37,706 nt of DNA from a virus: the IMG/VR virus record IMGVR_UViG_3300002835_009415, positions 1 through 37,706 of that record. One strand, 5' to 3'. Shown here in pieces: positions 36,725 to 37,706 of this stretch. Both the position numbers and the translations under genes were made by a program. The notes under the pieces were generated by a model, which had not been told where the DNA came from, did not search any database, and was given only the letters and a program-made list of their open reading frames with translations. How positions within the stretch are numbered: position 1 is the first letter of the stretch; each line of letters begins with the position of its first letter.

Positions 36725-37180
36725 TTATTCATAAATAGTTTCATCACTAATTACAACTTCATTTTTTGAATTTAACTCTGCGTAACGAGAATCAACTGGT
36801 TTTTCATTACAATATCTCTCAACAGTTATTGGGTCTGATGGTTTTTTTTCAATAAGATATTGTTTTAATTCTTCCTTTGTCTTAAGGACTTTTGTTCCTG
36901 TAACCGTGTATTTTTCGTTAGGACATGGTTTATAATCCTCAGACAATAATGGTTTAACATTTCCAATCGATGACTCCATTAATCCGTAAAATCTACGTTT
37001 ATAATGTTCAACAGTTGTAACACCCGTTGTTACTGTTTGAGTATTACCAGTAGTCCCTGTAGTACTTGATTGAGTATTACCAGATGTAATTGTAGAATCT
37101 TCTTGTTCAGATATTATTCTATTTTCTAAAAGTTGATTTAACTTTTGTATGTGTCTTATTTTACTATAACTTTTGTTCAT
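36725..37180 (-). CDS. Leader-bearing Thr/Gly-rich protein, 151 aa
   Basis: The start is MNKSYSKIRHIQKLNQLLEN; the promoter element ends 4 nt upstream of this ATG and overlaps longer forms. The leader continues RIISEQ, ending I-S-E at about residue 25. A Thr/Ser/Gly/Gln linker (TTGTTGNTQTVTTGVTTVEH) and a small C-terminal domain (KYTVTGTKVLKTKEELKQYL ... ERYCNEKPVDSRYAEL) follow. A second possible cleavage site is PLLSE before DYKP. Likely packaged or decoration protein, function unknown. Confidence 0.75.
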   Translation of the reverse strand: MNKSYSKIRHIQKLNQLLENRIISEQEDSTITSGNTQSSTTGTTGNTQTVTTGVTTVEHYKRRFYGLMESSIGNVKPLLSEDYKPCPNEKYTVTGTKVLKTKEELKQYLIEKKPSDPITVERYCNEKPVDSRYAELNSKNEVVISDETIYE

Positions 37181-37184
37181 ACTA

Positions 37185-37191
37185 ATAAATA
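37185..37191 (-). promoter_or_regulatory. TATTTAT late-type promoter element
   Basis: Sense-strand ATATTTAT-TAGT-ATG, 4 nt before the start at 37180, inside the short gap after the upstream gene's stop. Confidence 0.55.
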
Positions 37192-37193
37192 TA

Positions 37194-37706
37194 TTAAGAT
37201 ACAATAATGTTCACATCAACATATTGCCAGTCTCTGTTTATCATTGTTTTATATTGACCCAAATTTTCTATAATACAATCCCATACAGGGTTTTCAAACA
37301 ATTCATCATTATCATACTTTATGTCATAAACCAAGTGAACCATATCATCATAATTTTCCATAAAATGATGAACCTTTCTAACAAGGTCATCAACAAATAT
37401 TTTTTCAATTTCAAAAGTGATGTCTATTCTAAAAGATTCACTACTTTCCCAATACATTTCAAAGTTATCATCAACAATATATTTTCCATATATTGTATAT
37501 ATTATGCTGTTATTATCTCTGTATTTTATCTCAACGGTATCTGTATTTAAACATTTCCTTAATTTTTTTTCATTTTCTTTAGGAATATAAAACTCTCCTT
37601 TATTGAAATCATTTAATACTATAAGTGATGGACGTTGATATGATTTAATTGATACATTGGCAAAATTTCCAACAGTATCTAATTCATCATCAAGTAAAGA
37701 GCTGAG
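37194..37706 (-). CDS. Partial gene running off the right edge, at least 170 aa
   Basis: The minus-strand frame is open from the window edge to a stop at 37194. Visible sequence includes VSIKSYQRPSLIVLNDFNKG, IKYRDNNSIIYTIYGKYIVD, MYWESSESFRIDITFEIEKI and a C-terminal WQYVDVNIIVS. An internal ATG at 37455-37457 would give 87 aa, but coding clearly continues upstream of it. Composition is hydrophilic, alternating strands and helices; no domain is recognised. The true start lies outside the window. Confidence 0.75.
   Translation of the reverse strand, partial: LSSLLDDELDTVGNFANVSIKSYQRPSLIVLNDFNKGEFYIPKENEKKLRKCLNTDTVEIKYRDNNSIIYTIYGKYIVDDNFEMYWESSESFRIDITFEIEKIFVDDLVRKVHHFMENYDDMVHLVYDIKYDNDELFENPVWDCIIENLGQYKTMINRDWQYVDVNIIVS

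Noticed and set aside
44-37191. T4 late promoter TATAAATA
   Set aside because: The sense strand reads TATTTAT; TATAAATA occurs only on the opposite strand, so the element cannot be equated with the T4 late box by orientation.

Overview
The window is an AT-rich, gene-dense stretch of about 37.7 kb. It is most likely part of a large tailed-phage genome infecting a Bacteroidota (flavobacteria-like) host. No terminase, portal, capsid or tail gene is present, so the phage call rests on indirect signs: genes that abut or overlap by a few bases on both strands, many small unknown proteins, a tmRNA and a single tRNA, and about a dozen minus-strand proteins sharing a short helical N-terminus that ends in an L/I-x-E triplet, like the capsid-targeting propeptides of T4-type internal head proteins. 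The Bacteroidota assignment rests on promoters of the form TTTG-N19/20-TAnnTTTG, a SusC-like carboxypeptidase-regulatory domain protein, and a Bacteroidota-like tmRNA resume context.

Layout. 1-5.2 kb: minus-strand operon of probable structural or scaffold-like proteins, then a nucleotidyltransferase and a KTSC protein. 5.2-9.3 kb: ClpC-like unfoldase (+), an M20/M28-type metallopeptidase (-) and an unknown protein (-). 9.36-9.74 kb: tmRNA with its own promoter and terminator. 9.8-13.3 kb: M15-like peptidoglycan peptidase with a leader, a protein with six DnaJ-type zinc-finger repeats, a membrane GAF-like protein, tRNA-Arg(UCU), small genes and an HNH endonuclease. 13.3-20.6 kb: three very large minus-strand proteins (502, 826 and 995 aa) plus a small one, candidates for internal head or ejected proteins. 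20.6-28.2 kb: mosaic of short genes, including a lipoprotein, an RmlC-like epimerase, a CEQC-repeat protein, a cupin, small membrane proteins and an HExxH protein. 28.2-32.6 kb: a PPK2 polyphosphate kinase fused to a SleB-like cell-wall hydrolase, and carboxypeptidase-regulatory and coiled-coil proteins, all with leader peptides. 32.6-37.7 kb: SlyD/FKBP isomerase, a conserved phage protein carrying an 11-nt tandem repeat, very small genes, a secreted CAP-like protein, an OmpA-like protein with a leader, and a gene that runs off the right edge.

Regulation falls into two classes. Enzymes, secreted proteins and the tmRNA (mostly plus strand) follow a host-like promoter. The probable virion proteins (mostly minus strand) follow a different element, TATTTAT in the sense direction, usually 4-8 nt before the ATG. 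In both classes the box lies so close to the start codon that the mRNAs should be leaderless or nearly so. Two divergent gene pairs share one palindromic ATATTTATAAATAT element.

Two functional themes emerge. One is a protein quality-control set: tmRNA, ClpC-like ATPase, FKBP/SlyD and a DnaJ-type zinc-finger protein. The other is an apparent cargo set of proteins with a shared N-terminal leader (PPK2-SleB, M15 peptidase, OmpA-like, SusC-plug-like, giant unknowns), which could be packaged in the head, processed by a prohead protease and delivered at infection. The cargo idea is inference.
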